Source: Branchiostoma floridae (Eukaryota > Chordata > Leptocardii > Amphioxiformes > Branchiostomatidae). Taken from it: a stretch of DNA of 64,000 nt. The notes beneath the pieces were generated by a model, which saw only the letters and a list, made by a program, of their open reading frames with translations, did not search any database and was not told where the DNA came from. Below, piece after piece: positions 32,501 to 45,089 of the stretch. Numbering within the stretch: the first letter of the stretch is position 1; each line of letters begins with the position of its first letter. A program made the translations under genes and the position numbers. The stretch is taken from positions 18,318,037 to 18,382,036 of the forward strand of contig NC_049991.1 of assembly GCF_000003815.2 (NCBI RefSeq). The letters run 5' to 3'.

Positions 32501-34581
32501 AGTGAAAACTGACAATGCAACAAAGGCATTGTGATTGACAGCAAAAAGAATATTGTCTCTCCTATTGTGATGAAGTAATCTTGTATTACAGGAAAACAAT
32601 TTTGACACATTTGTAGATTTGCACAGAAATGATGCCAGCAATCTTCTGTACTGTTTGTGTAAAAGTTTCATTTTGGCACGTTTATCATGTATACGTATGC
32701 ATACATACATATACAAAATGTAGATATGAAAGACCTGTGTAGGGAAGAGAAAAACGGACATATCTGTTCATGTGTGTATGAACTACCTTGGATGAAGGTA
32801 AAATCGGTTTTATGAAGAGAATCTTGCCATTTATGTTTCCATAAATGTTCCTCAGAATGATTTGATGCTCCAGTTAATGTTCTAACAGTAAACCATTGGA
32901 ACCAATGAACAAAATGTTATGAAAACTAATGCAACAAAAAACACAACAGAAGAAAACAAATTTGTCATTTGTAAGTACTTCTAGATACTTTTGTGTGGAA
33001 AGTATTTATAGTATCTGGAATTTGAGAATTTATGGGAAAACAGCTAGAAAACATTACAGCGTTATGTTTCATGTTCATCACAGGTGAATTTGTTTGGAAA
33101 TTTTTCTTTGTTTTAGATTTGAAGAAGTTATTCAAAATGTGAAAAAGTATTCCAGTACAACAATTGAAGTTCTTCTCAACGTCTGTGGAAAAAAGTGACT
33201 TCAAAGATTCTTACTCTGCAGCTCAGAGTGCCTCCTGTCATGAAACATCATTTAGAATATGTTGAATCATATTGAAATAGGAGATTCTTAATGATGATCA
33301 CCTCTATTGCCTCATAAGTTCACTTGTAGTTGTAATACTTGTGATATTTTCTCATGCAAGATGATAATACTCTAAGGATTGAATACCATGTACCCAATGC
33401 AAAGCATCTTTGTATTTACCAAACACTAAATGAGTTCACAATGTCAGTAGATAGACGAGAGGGGGATAGCTGGAGGACTTTTACATTGATTTAGAAAATG
33501 TCTTCTTTTTCATAGCTGTTGAGCCATGAAATTGACCAATACAAAGCTACATGTATCATGTTCTATCAGAAAGCTTCTGTTAAAATGTGAAAGGATGCAA
33601 ACATACAGTAGCCGTGCATGACACAATCTGTTGGTTTTCTTATCAGCAGAGTTCTTGTTTTAAGTTGTTATAATGTATAATATTAAGGCTACATTGAATG
33701 CTACCTTGCTACTTTCTGAGTTAAAGTTGAACCAAACTGTAATTATAATCAATGATGATTTCTGCTTTTGAATTTTAGGTGAGTATACAATATGTAAGAG
33801 AAGAGTGTTTTACTACTAATTATGACTGTTGGTTGCTAAGACTGATATTTAGGGAATTTTTTGTTTGTTTTCCAGTTTTCAGCTAAGTTAAACGTTAACA
33901 AGAATTATATTGAAACCTGCTCATGTACAAACTGGATGTTACAAAATATGGAAATTAAAAGAATTGATAATGTAAATAATCATGGGTATGTGTGGTATTA
34001 TTGACTTTGACTTTATTGACGATGAGACAGGTCATTACAAGGGTCTGCCTAGGCAGCTTTGGGCTGATAGTGGCAGAACCTGCAAAAATGCAGACGAGCA
34101 TACAAAGAATTCATAACAAGAAATTATTTACCTCAATGTTGTATACTTATCCATTTTTGAGCATGCATGTTTAACGAGCATGTTGGACAAGCTATATCAT
34201 AGCTCCTGAGTCTCTTCTGTCCTGGTCTCTGTATTTGCATAGAGGACAGAAGACACGCGAAAGCTATGATACGGCTGGACACCAGGCTAGAACAACCCTT
34301 CTTCTATGACGTTGCATTCTCCATGTTTGTCCATCTTCAGTGCTTGCAGCCTAAGAAAGGCAGAGCCTTTGTCAATGTGCTATGCTCCTGAAGCAAGTGG
34401 CCATGGCATGTGTGAGAGTGAGTTTATCTTTTTACTTTACCTTTGCCTGTTGAAGGCAATGTTTTGGTAGCATTGTGTATGTGTCTATACATGTGTGGAT
34501 TTCATAACTAGAGAAGGTCTGGATGGATTGTTCTCATATTTTGTATGTATATTGGTTTGGATTTCTCATGTTCTGGACATG

Positions 34582-34735
34582 GTAGCCTGCAGTATTTTTA
34601 GCTTCCACAAGACGTCGCCTGTACGGTTACGCAGCTTCAAGCATTGTGCATTACCAGGGGCAATCTGTAGTACTTGTAGCTGCCACAAGGCGTCGCTTGT
34701 ACGGTTACAATACGCTGCTAACGTGCTGACCGTGT
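34582..34735. repeat. 78 bp tandem duplication
   Basis: CACAAGACGTCGCCTGTACGG (34606) recurs as CACAAGGCGTCGCTTGTACGG (34684), with matching flanks (AGTATTTTTAGC / AGTACTTGTAGC). No function visible. Confidence 0.75.
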
Positions 34736-35584
34736 GTGCCGTTTGTCCCGTGTCTGTCAGCGCCCAGGATTAACCGCTGCGGACTCCGGAAAGGAGAGGA
34801 AAGGGCCTTGTGTTATGTACACTTCATGGGAACGAGAACTGAAGGGTTCTGGTTGACACAAAACACCAGAAAACAGCGTTCTACTTTTACAAAGGCTCCA
34901 TAATTGGACCATGATTAATTAGCTAAGAGATTGATATTTTGCTATGGCAGGTGTTGCGTTGATTATGACATCACGTCAACTCCACGTTTTGCAAAAGATA
35001 TGTTGTTTTGCTTTACAGCTGGCCTTGAATTTAAACAATGGAATCAGACTGCATTAACGCTGGAGATAGGAAATGGGTACCGTTAAAGTCGTGAAGATTT
35101 TTCAACTTGATATATTGTGCAGATCTTTTTTTCCCGTGCAAATACCGAGAAAAATTGTAACGTTACACCAGCATAGCACGCTGTGCCAGGTGTCTGATAT
35201 TCATACGAATTTAACGGAATCCGTACGATCCACTACAAAGATATAATATTTTGTTCTAAATTTTGCATAGACGTCGATGAAGGATAGACACCCAGGTAAT
35301 AATATATGCCTAATAATAATAATAATGATAATATTAATCACCAGGTGTATTTTGCCAGCCAGTAGGTACTCAAATTATGAGTAATGAGGCTGTTTAATAG
35401 TATTCTATTTTACAGAATTCACAAGATCTTTACTTTAAGCAATGAGCCTTTTTTAACCTCCTTGCCGTATGAAATAGTTTCTTGATAATATTTAGTAATG
35501 GTAACGTGGGTCCAAGAAGGTTGTGAATTCCATGACGTTCGTATACATGAGTACTGTGGCATTCCTGTCACATATCATGTGAAC

Positions 35585-36060
35585 TGAACGGGGATGCTTT
35601 CATACAGCCGTCTGCACCGGTTTTTGCAGCTGTCCAGAACTTGTCGTCTGATTTCCCTCATGACGTCACGTCCAAGATGGCGGGCGGCCTCCCTAGCCTG
35701 ACAGTGATAAACGAGCGCCACGAGCGCGCTGTTAGACGTGTTAATTCTGGGCAAACATTTTTGTTTCCCGGCCCCGCCTCGCCAATCACGGCATCAGTCA
35801 CACAAATGAAACTCGGGATTGTTGACGAGTGGAAGGTTAGGGCCCTGGGAAACTTCTCGGCCCGGCTGACTCAGGCTTCTGGGAGCTGTCACGGACAGAT
35901 TAATGGTTATCCAGAGCCCTGCGCTGTTGTATCGTGTGAAACAAGTTGGACGTACGTGCGGGGGGAAGTGACAGATTTATCGGCCTCGGGGACAGTTAGA
36001 ATACAGAAAGTTTCCTCACATTGTAGAGGACTTGAAGAACGGACTATTTACCCAAGAATG
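35585..36060. promoter_or_regulatory. GC-rich island with CRE and YY1-type motifs
   Basis: ATGACGTCACGTCCAAGATGGCGGG at about 35660-35684 joins a full CRE palindrome to a YY1-type site, much like the WIPI2 promoter side. The surrounding 450 bp is GC-rich and single copy in the window. It may be an unannotated promoter or enhancer. The open frame across it lacks an ATG start, so I do not call a gene. Confidence 0.35.
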
Positions 36061-36317
36061 CAATGCTGTTTTCACCACCCCCCACCCCCCTATCGATTGT
36101 TTAAGAGTATTTATTTGATGCTTAAGAACTTATAAAGCTTCTTAATTTGATACCCCTCTTTTCTTTGATAAAGGTCAATGATTGATTTTTATGGTAAGTT
36201 CATAGTCGTCTTTCTTACTCCTTTTAAATTTGCTACAGGTGTGTGTGGCCCGTGACTTTCCCATAGGATCAATTAGCAAGATATTGTGTTTAAAAAACAA
36301 CAAACTTCGAAATCACA

Positions 36318-36596
36318 AACACAAAAGTGTGTGGCACATACTTTATTTCCATCTTGGATTCAGACTGTATATTAAGTTATCCATTTGATCTTTCAGACGT
36401 CTTTTTCTTCTTCTTCTAAACTCCTGTCGACGCTGGGGATTTCCAAACAAACGTGTACACAGAAGTGTGTAGTACATACTTTATTTCCATCTTGGATTCA
36501 GACTGTATAGCTGTCTATTAAGTTATCCATTTGATCTTTCAGACGTCTTTTTCTTCTTCTAAACCTCTGTCGACGCTGGGGATTTTCCAAACAAAC
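36318..36596. repeat. ~140 bp tandem duplication
   Basis: ACATACTTTATTTCCATCTTGG ... GATCTTTCAGACGTCTTTTTC ... GTCGACGCTGGGGATTTCC occurs twice in direct order (from about 36336 and about 36474), nearly identical. Confidence 0.9.
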
Positions 36597-36884
36597 GGGC
36601 CGCTGTCAGCCCTGGCCAGTGCGGTTCCCCGGCGGGATGTTTTGAATCCGGGCCCGTGTATTTATTTGCGCAACCCCGGGGCGATGTGGAGCGGCAGAGG
36701 TGCCGCAAGTCAGCCGAAGACATGTTTAGATTGGCGCGATGATAAACTCCGTGCGGCCGCGGGAAGGATCGGGTTGGCCGTACTGAGGATTACAGTTATG
36801 TGGATCGGGCCGCCATGTTGGGGGTCAAGGTCACAGGGGTCACGGTGTGATTGACGGCTGAGGGCCCAGTCCAAACAGAGGGCA

Positions 36885-37452
36885 TAGTCAAGATAGATGT
36901 AGCTGTGGAACAACGCTCTAAACATGACATGGGAAACCTTGTGATAGACACCTTTTAAAAGTTTTAGCCAGTTAGGTCCTTCCGTGCTTTTGAGGCATCT
37001 TGGCCCCCTTAGCGACAGACAATATTGCAATATATCTTTATCCAAAAGGGAACTTCAAGAAAAAGTGAAGACAATCATATTTTGCTACCCCAATGAGTTC
37101 AAACTATGAAATATGATTGAAGTGTGCATAGTCAAGATATGACGTTCTGTAGCTGTAGAACAAGTACGCTTTAAACATTACAATTGCGAAACCTTATGAC
37201 AGACACCTTGAATCCCACTTGTCTGTCCTTAAGTCTAACATGCCATGAGCGTTCGACAGCTACATGTGTATTGCCTATGCCCACTTCAATCACAGGTTGC
37301 CAACTCTGAAAAGTTAAACATCCAATCTTTCTTCCCTTTTGGTTGTGTAAAAGACAACTCTACTATTCCTATGACCTACCAACATGATGAAATTATATTA
37401 TTGCAATATTGTCTGTCATTAAGGCGGACAAGTACGGAAGGAACCAAGGTGC
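36885..37452. mobile_element. Inverted-repeat element with internal duplication
   Basis: GACAGACAATATTGCAATAT (about 37011) is mirrored by TATTGCAATATTGTCTGTC at about 37402; the outer arms also pair (CCTTCCGTGC / GTACGGAAGG). A block CATAGTCAAGATA...GTAGCTG is directly duplicated at about 36885 and 37129. No ORF. Confidence 0.65.
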
Positions 37453-37527
37453 TAAGGTAATTCCTCAGCCTTTACATCGCCAATATAATGGTGTATAGTA
37501 TGGATGAAAATGGTCTTTTAGTTTTAC

Positions 37528-37673
37528 AGTTGGTGTGTGGTGTAACGATCCCGCGGGCCAGCACATGAACACAGGTCTCCATCTGGGAAGGCTCCCGCCG
37601 TGCTCCTGGCAGTGGTGATGTCTACAGGGGCACAGCGAGTCGGGCCGTACATGACACAAGGCACACTTGGCAC
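37528..37673 (-). CDS. Candidate Cys/His-rich exon
   Basis: On the minus strand, between a CAG acceptor (37674-37676) and a possible GTAAAA donor, one frame reads CALCHVRPDSLCPC, then HHHCQEHGG and a Trp-rich segment. The density and spacing of Cys and His look like a metal-binding module rather than chance. I recognise no family, and no partner exons are visible. Confidence 0.2.
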
Positions 37674-39458
37674 CTGTACGGTCTTGGTTTAAGTCAAAAC
37701 GTACAACAATTTATCATTATTCATTTCAATGTCTTTTCTTGGCCTTTTATTATCCGAAGCCTTGAAGGGGTACAACAACATTTTCTTCGTCTTTCTGCTC
37801 TTTTCTTTCCTTCTTCCATTTTTCTTCTCATCGAATTCCTTGCGTTAATTCTTCGTGTTGTGTTTAGAATTCTATGTGAAGTGGTGGTAAGGCAAGGGAT
37901 ATCAACTTCGCTTATACATGACATGTGAAGGTAGGATGGTATAGAATAGGTGCAGTTCTGTTGAGCGCCGCTAGGTGATGCATAGCTTAAAGCAAAGTAT
38001 AACTTAACATAGATTTATATCTATTTTCACCTGAAGCTACTAGTAGAGAATGCAACATGACTTACCGTGACCCCCCCCCCCCCTCTCCTTCCCAATACAT
38101 CACTGTATCAGGATCACAAGTTTATTGACCATAACATGCGAAACGCGATTACAGCTGTGTCACAATATTGAAAATGCCGCAGTCTCTAAGATTAAACATG
38201 CAGCCGCGGCCCTGGCGATAGTTTGTGGGAACGCCGGACCGTATTTTGACAAACAGCGACTTGTTTTGAAAATACTCGCCGCAGTTGGCTCTCCCTGTTA
38301 CACCAACAGTCCCGGCAGCGTTGCCGAACTGGGTGGCACATATTCTACACGCCTTGTTTTAGTGTCTCAGATATAGATATGGTGGTTAACAGCGGACTAT
38401 ATCATAACACACACAGGTCTGGCACTGGGGCGAAGTGATAGGTTTGATGTGAATTCGTCGCTGTAGGTCTCCTTGGGCAAAATATCACATTTTTGTAGTA
38501 CTTGGTTTGATCTTTAACACCTATAAACAGATACACACATACATCGTTATCGTGAACATTGAAATTATACCACCTCGACAGACCAATAATACTATAATGT
38601 GTTGTAACAATTGCTACCGTAACGTGCACTATTTGTAATGTATGCATTTAGCTCTTTACACAAGGATCGTACTTTTAACACATATGTAATAATACCACAT
38701 ACCTTGTCGTTGATATCTTTATCAACTATTGTGAACTGCAGGAGACCAAGTGTATACTGTAATAGCTATCGCTATAACTAGTATGCATTAACCAATTTTA
38801 GTAACCACTTTTAGACAATTATAAACTGGCACAGCACCAAGTACACACATGTATGCAAATATAAATGACAACCTTTTAGATTTCTACTTTGCATTTTCTT
38901 GGTGATAAAAAAGCTTTGATTTTTGCCACCGTTCGTGGCGCGCTTTTACCCAAGCCACATTTTCTGTTTGACATGGTCGCTGCACTAGAAAAAAGTAGGA
39001 ATTGACCAGATATACAGATGACACGTCAGAGGAGTTAACCAAAGAGTACGGTTCCCGCTAAGTTGCTAACTAACAGTTATAGTTTCAAAGTGGGCGGGCT
39101 AACTCTCCTGTCGAATCATCTGTCTATTTGGTCACGTTCTGGTATTTTCCAGCGAAATGTGGAGCCTGGTGGAGTCTAGCATTCTTCGCTTTTGTGCTTC
39201 TGTCACGAGCCACCGTTTTCCACCGGTCACGACTTTCGCTCAGGCGAGACCGCCACCACCCCTCCCCCGTCCCTAGAACAGCTCCCCAACCACGACCGCC
39301 GTGTCCTGTTCCGCACGGCTCCATGTAACAAGGTCAAGTGTAATTTTACAGAGCGATAAGTCTCCGCGAACTTGTTGCCATTGACATTGACCCCTGACCT
39401 CCTCTGTAGCACCTGCATGGGTTCTGACAGCGCAGTGGCACGACCGACTGCTGCGGGT

Positions 39459-39646
39459 AATCTCCAGGCAGATTTACCAGTGGCAAAAGAAAGTATCAAA
39501 GCTAGCTAAGAAGTACACCTGGCATGGCCAAAAGGAGTCATCAGCCACACCGGTAGCCAAACACACTCCTAGGCCGACTTCACTCCTCTGGCATGACAGC
39601 TTCTAATACTATCTTATGCTACCGTAGGATCTGCTTGGAGATAATT
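39459..39646. mobile_element. AATCTCC inverted-repeat family, copy 2, with 8 bp target duplication
   Basis: Starts AATCTCCAGGCAG and ends CTGCTTGGAGATAATT. The perfect direct repeat CTGCGGGT lies at 39451-39458 and 39647-39654. The inner block matches copies 1 and 3. Size and duplication length fit a hAT-type non-autonomous element. Confidence 0.88.
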
Positions 39647-39744
39647 CTGCGGGTGCGCGGGGTAAGATTTTGTTGTCCGTCCAACTCAGTGTTTAGATTT
39701 TCATATGGGGTGGGGGAGAGGTGAGGGTCAAAGACAACTGTGAG

Positions 39745-39852
39745 CCTTGGTCTAGAGTCTAGACTTTTCATTAATCACAATAGAATAGATGTGTGTCACA
39801 GTCTGTGACACAAATCTATTCTATTGTGATTAATGAAAAGTCTAGACCAAGG
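39745..39852. repeat. Near-perfect 108 bp palindrome
   Basis: CCTTGGTCTAGA...CTTTTCATTAATCACAATAGAATAGA...GTGTCACAG is followed at once by its reverse complement, with almost no loop. The left arm has a 7 bp extra TCTAGAG-type insertion and there is one mismatch. A remnant of the CAGGGCTCG family right end follows (to about 39945). Confidence 0.93.
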
Positions 39853-40449
39853 CCCTTAGATGCATGTAGACATCAGAAATACCTTCACAGCTCCAATTTA
39901 ACCTGCAGTAGCCTGCATGTGCAGGTGGCATTCCCAGCCCTGTGGTACGGTGGAACTGCGCGTTCCACGTCTGTCCCAGCAACAGTCTCTCAGCGCCCGG
40001 GGTAAATAAACCTGCCGGATAGGTGCTGACGGTACTCACCATTAAGACTTCTCTCCGCTCGGCTATGTTGTTGTCAGGCCGCATAGAGTCAATATTATGT
40101 TCGATGTACTTGTGAAAGTCCAAATCTGATAGGTTTATACCCTGTGAAAGTGCAGAAAGAAAAGTTTGGACTAAAAAGGCGAACAAGTTTTTTAAACTTT
40201 GACAATTACCAGGGGTTTTTTTTTCTAAAGATGACGCTACCTCTACATAGCCATTCGTACATTTACCTTTCGTCGCCGTTGAAACTTTCAGTTACACCCA
40301 ACTTTTTTTTTGCCAGACAACACAAGACATATACAAATCATGGCGTCATAATAACAAAAAAATGACAAACTAAATTTTGATAAACTAAAGCACTGTTTAT
40401 TCTTTTTTTTTTTTTTTTGGAGACGGTATAGTGAAAGAGCTAAATTACT

Positions 40450-40640
40450 AATCTCCAGGCACGTTTGTGAATTTTAGGCAGATTTACCAGTGGTATAAGA
40501 TAGGATAAAAGCTGGCTAAGGAGTACACCTGGCCAAATGAGTCATCAGCCACTGGGAGCCAAACGCACTCCTAAGCCAGCTTCACTCCTCTGGCAGCTCT
40601 TGATACTATCTTATACTACAGTAGGATCTGCTCGAAGATT
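40450..40640. mobile_element. AATCTCC inverted-repeat family, copy 3
   Basis: AATCTCCAGGCACG start and GGATCTGCTCGAAGATT end. The interior ACACCTGGCCAAATGAGTC ... GCACTCCTAAGCCAGC matches the copy at 39459. Flanking ATTACT may be a partial target duplication. Confidence 0.8.
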
Positions 40641-41936
40641 ACTTACTTACGCGTATGGCCGTCGCCCATAAATTTCCATCCAAGCGGCCCTACGTAAGTT
40701 ACCTTATGTAACAGTCTCTGCGGACGGCTTGGCGAACTCACACTTGGCATCTGCGGGGAGCCGGGTTTCTCGGAAATCCGTCCGCGAAGAGGGGGTGTGG
40801 ACGGCAACAAACACATTCCTGCCGATAAAAGGTTACATATTCCTGCAGGATTCGTTATTTCCATTATACCGGTTATTCCTTTTCGCCGTGAGACGAACTG
40901 GGCAAGCTGTTCTCTCTTCAAATTTGTGAAGATGATTAATTAGGTCGGTTCTATATGTATGGTTGTGGCAACGCGCTTGGCTGATGAAAATAAAAGACCG
41001 ACATTTTTTCGCCATGACAAAGTTTCGAGTGGAAATAAGTTGATTTGCCAAGGTGTAATTTGCAGCTTGCGAGGCGTTAATTATTTTTAATGAAACTGTA
41101 TTGACACGACAGAGGCACGGAGTGGGGGGTTTTAGGGTCACATTTTCTTAAATCAACCTCCGAAGATATGCCAGTATGGGCCAAGAAGTGTCGAAGTTTT
41201 GAAGTGGCTGTCCGGAGTTTTAAAGTTTTGTAGAACTTGATTTTACACTTGTTTTATGATTGTGATACGCACACATTCTTTCTGTATTTCTGGATCATCA
41301 TACTCTTTCTTTATTTACTGAATCATCATACACATTTTTCACAAGCGCACCTTAGAGTTAGTGTTTGTGAGAGCCAGGGGTTACTTTTGCACTGAACACG
41401 TGCACGTGTTGATGACTGTCTGATTATTGTCGCTTAGCAACGAATGCTTGTGTTCCCCAAGTGCTGTAGCTAGTTTTCTCTTGGTCCATTTTTGCCACCG
41501 TACAGTGAACCAATAATTCCCTGAAGTTACCACTTTATCGCATTGCCATTGATGAAATGGTCAATCTTGACAGGTGAGCAATAAAGACAGGATTCTTTGT
41601 GCAGTGGTCGATGTGGAAAAGGTCCCCCCCCCACCACCACCACCACACACACCTTCTTGAGTTATGTTGCCCACAAGCAAATACACAGAATAATTCACAG
41701 CCTGCCGAAGCACCGACGGAAAATGCCAGGTAAACCTTTTTTGAACATAACCTTCGTTTCCTCAACCGCTTCTGAAATCCATCCACAGGTTCTCAAATTA
41801 TGCTACATACAAACCCACACCATGGCACGACTGAAAACATAACCTTCTTGACGAAGGTACTGACAGGTTCTCGCCAGGATGAAAAGCTCTGGTTGGTCCC
41901 GCTTTTAAAGCACCCCCGGTTGGTAGCGCTGTAAAG

Positions 41937-42432
41937 GTTACCAACCCGCGGTAACACATGCGCGAAATTACTTAAGCCCGCCGCTTTAATTGGTATCTGA
42001 CTGCACTTGGGGCACCGGTGCGTCACTGCGGGGTTCGAAAGATAACTCAACGATTTTAGAGATGAAGAGTAGATTTCTAATGTTTTGTGTATTCTGTTGT
42101 CATCTAAGCCATACTCTTACGTATTACGCAATATATAAATCATAAAAAAATCGGCGAAAATAACATAACAATATCGTAGTGAAGGAACCCCGCAGTGCCG
42201 CACCGGTACTCCAAGTGCAGTGAGATACCACCTTTAAAGCGGCGGGCATCACTGCACTTGCGTCCCGCCTGGGTCACTGCGGGGATTTAAAGAAACTCAA
42301 AGAATTTCAGAGATTCGCAGTGCCGCATTGAACGAACCCCACAGTGCCGCACCTGTGCCCCAAGTGCAGCGAGACACCACCTTACAAGGCGGCGGGCTTA
42401 AGTAATTTCGCACAGGTGTTGCCGCGGGCCCC
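41937..42432. mobile_element. Large foldback element
   Basis: Left arm AACACATGCGCGAAATTACTTAAGCCCGCCGC ... CACTTGGGGCACCGG ... CACTGCGGGGTTC is mirrored by the right arm GAACCCCACAGTGC ... GTGCCCCAAGTGCAG ... GGCGGGCTTAAGTAATTTCGC (arms about 120 bp). A further partial copy of the arm lies in the middle (42185-42290). No ORF. Confidence 0.85.
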
Positions 42433-42539
42433 GTGACGCCCCCTGGGATACATACCTGTGACGAATTACGGGACGAGCGCCATTAGTGCGCCCCTCCGAC
42501 CTGAGACACCCGCGTCTTACCTCCCCCACAGCCGACCTG

Positions 42540-43690
42540 TCACGACAATTAAGACGTTTCAGAAAGAGTCTTTAGATTTACTGTACATATCTTTGTCCTG
42601 TGAGAGAAAGTTGTCTCATCGTTCTCTCACCGATCTGCGACACCGACACCTCCCCCTCAGTCTATTTGTCAGCGCTAATAAGGTGTCTTAGGTGGAGTCT
42701 TGAAAGTTACTTGGTCTTGGAGTTGTGTCATCTCTTTTTTACAAGGCGTCTTGAGATTTACAGTCTTGGTCTTGGGGTTGTCTCATCTTTCTCCTTCCGA
42801 CCTGAGACACCGACATCTTGCCTCCCCCTCAGCCGACCTGTCAGGGCTCATAAGACGTTTCAGAAAGAGATTTACTGTACATGTCTTTGTCCTAAAGTTG
42901 TTTCATCTTTCTCTCTCCGATCTGCGACACCGACATCTTACCTCCCCCCCAGTCCGACTGTCAGGGCTGATAAGACGTCTCCCAAGGTGTCTCGAGATTT
43001 ACAGTCTTAAGGTTGTGTCATCTTTTTCTCAGTCGGATTGCAAGGACTTATAAGACGTCTCAGAAATAGTCTTGAGATTTACTGTCTTGGTCTTGGGGTT
43101 GTCTTATCTTTCTCCCATTGACCCACCGAGAGACTCGCATCTTACCTCCCCCTCAGTCTACTTGTCAGGATTAATAAGACGTCTCAGAAGTAGTCTTGAT
43201 ATTTACAGTCTTGGTCTTGGAGCTGTGTCATCTCTTTCTCAGTCCGCCTAGCTGTCAGTAATTATAAGACGTCTCACAAGGCGTCTTAAGATTGAATGTC
43301 TTGGTCTTGGGGTTGTCTCATCTTTCTCTCTCCGAACCGCCGAGAGACTCGCATCTTACCTCCCCCTCAATCAGCCTGTCAGGGCTAATAAGACATCTCA
43401 GAAGAAGTCTTGAGATTTACAGTCTTGGTCTTGGGGTTGTCTCATCTTTCTCCCTCCGACCCCCGACACCGACATCTTCCCTCCCCCTCAGGTAACCTGT
43501 CAGGGCTAATAAGACGTCTCACAGAACGTCTTGAGATTTAGTGTCTTGGTTTGGGAGTTGTCTCATCTTCCCAACCCCCAAAACCCCCCAACCTCACCCC
43601 GACGTACGGGCATCTTACCTCCCCCTCAGTTCACCTGCAGGGCGAGATTTACGGTCTTGGAGGGGTTGTAACATCTTCCTAAGGCTCTTG
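42540..43690. repeat. ~125 bp satellite, about nine degenerate copies
   Basis: Recurrent order: GTCTTGAGATTTACAGTCTTGG, GGGGTTGTCTCATCTTTCTC, a CCGACC-CCGACACCGACATC block, TTACCTCCCCCTCAG, then CTGTCAGGGCTAATAAGACG. Copies vary from about 90 to 130 bp. ORFs here are produced by the repeat and are not genes. Confidence 0.9.
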
Positions 43691-43931
43691 ACGGAGTGTG
43701 ACAATCCTAATTCTGTGTTATGACACAGTGGATAGCAACCCTTACGGCCCCCATGAAGGCTGTAGGGCTATCTATACCTTCTGTATGTCCTTTGTATGTG
43801 GCACTGTTAAAATAAGTTACCGATTTGAGTGTGCTTTCCTGTGTTAAAAGCAAAATAAAAATATGAAATAATTCTGTGTTATCATTGTGTGTATAGACAT
43901 GCTACCCATCAGTACACAAGGCGTCTTTTTA

Positions 43932-43992
43932 AAGATTACAAAACTCCTAAACTTAAAAGTTTATTGTCTGCGTTTAGGAGTTTTGTAATCTT
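43932..43992. repeat. Perfect 21 bp stem-loop
   Basis: AAGATTACAAAACTCCTAAAC (43932-43952) is exactly mirrored by 43972-43992 across a 19 base loop. Could be a tiny inverted-repeat element or the stem of a small-RNA hairpin. The perfect pairing favours the former. Confidence 0.85.
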
Positions 43993-44816
43993 CACAAGTC
44001 TTCATTCTTATCTATTTGTGAAAAGCGGTTCATGGAATACGTACGACTCCTCGCCCTCTTTTCCCTGTGCATGAAAAGCGATACCATGAAGGCAAAGCGC
44101 AACATATTGTGTGGTCATAGAGATCTAAACAAAACATATGTCTGAACCCTTGCTGTTATACATTGTACGCATGCCATATCGCATTTCAAGTACGTGGTTT
44201 GCCTACTTTTCCAAAAGTTACATTTTTTGATAATTTGAAATGTTGCTATCGGCATATTTACGTTTACGTGCACGCGCAGATATGACAAATTGCAAAGCTG
44301 ACCCGAAATATAAATCATAGATGACTTTCCACTTCGACTTTATAGCTAGACCTTTACAGAATGTTCGGGTGCCTCCCAAGAGACCAATCTGTTACTTACA
44401 CGTCACTTCTCACCAACGGTTCGACTTGTTCTCCCCGAAGGAAGACATTCCTCCCGTCTGCCGGTAGAATTGAGATATCTGCCCCTGTTCTAACCTTCTG
44501 TTTCTCAGGTATGCGCTGCGGGGTTAGTTTGCCGTGTCTCCTATCAGAAAAAAAGCCGAAATGGCTAAAAGGCCCTTAAAGATGACTGTTGGATCGAAAT
44601 AAGCCAGGCTTTAATGTAGTTGTGAGTGATATTAGAATGATGAGTTGGTGGACTATTAGGGGTTATTTGTGTGTTTTAGTAGAACGTACAAATATGACAC
44701 AACACTGTTTCGAAATCGAAAATTTAAATTGAATGAATAATAAAAGATTCTATAAAACAATAAGTTTAAAGCCTAATACGTAATGGTAATGTTGTTTAAT
44801 TTATGATATCATACGT

Positions 44817-44820
<4 letters not shown>

Positions 44821-44847
<27 letters not shown>
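44821..44847. repeat. (AT)n microsatellite
   Basis: 27 bp alternating A/T run. Confidence 0.97.
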
Positions 44848-44852
<5 letters not shown>

Positions 44853-45089
44853 TTTTTATTTTTTGTGACGTGTTGCCTACTTGAAATAGCGCAATTCATC
44901 CTAGGGCTGCAATATACCATTCATTAATTCATCCATTCTTTCATTCATTCATTCCTTAATTTATTTATCTTACCACAAAGAACCACAAAACATTTATTTT
45001 CAATTTTTGTTTAACTTCAAAAGCTTGTCACTTACAGACAGGAACCTAACTTATCTCCTGAACTTGTTCTAGCATCTGCTTACATTGTA

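Noticed and set aside
35641-36135. 164-codon ORF on the plus strand
   Set aside because: Begins without ATG inside a promoter-like CRE/YY1 motif; the composition follows GC content rather than codon use.
42458-43723. Several 60-136 codon ORFs sharing similar peptides
   Set aside because: Produced by the ~125 bp satellite; similarity is due to the repeat, not to a protein family.
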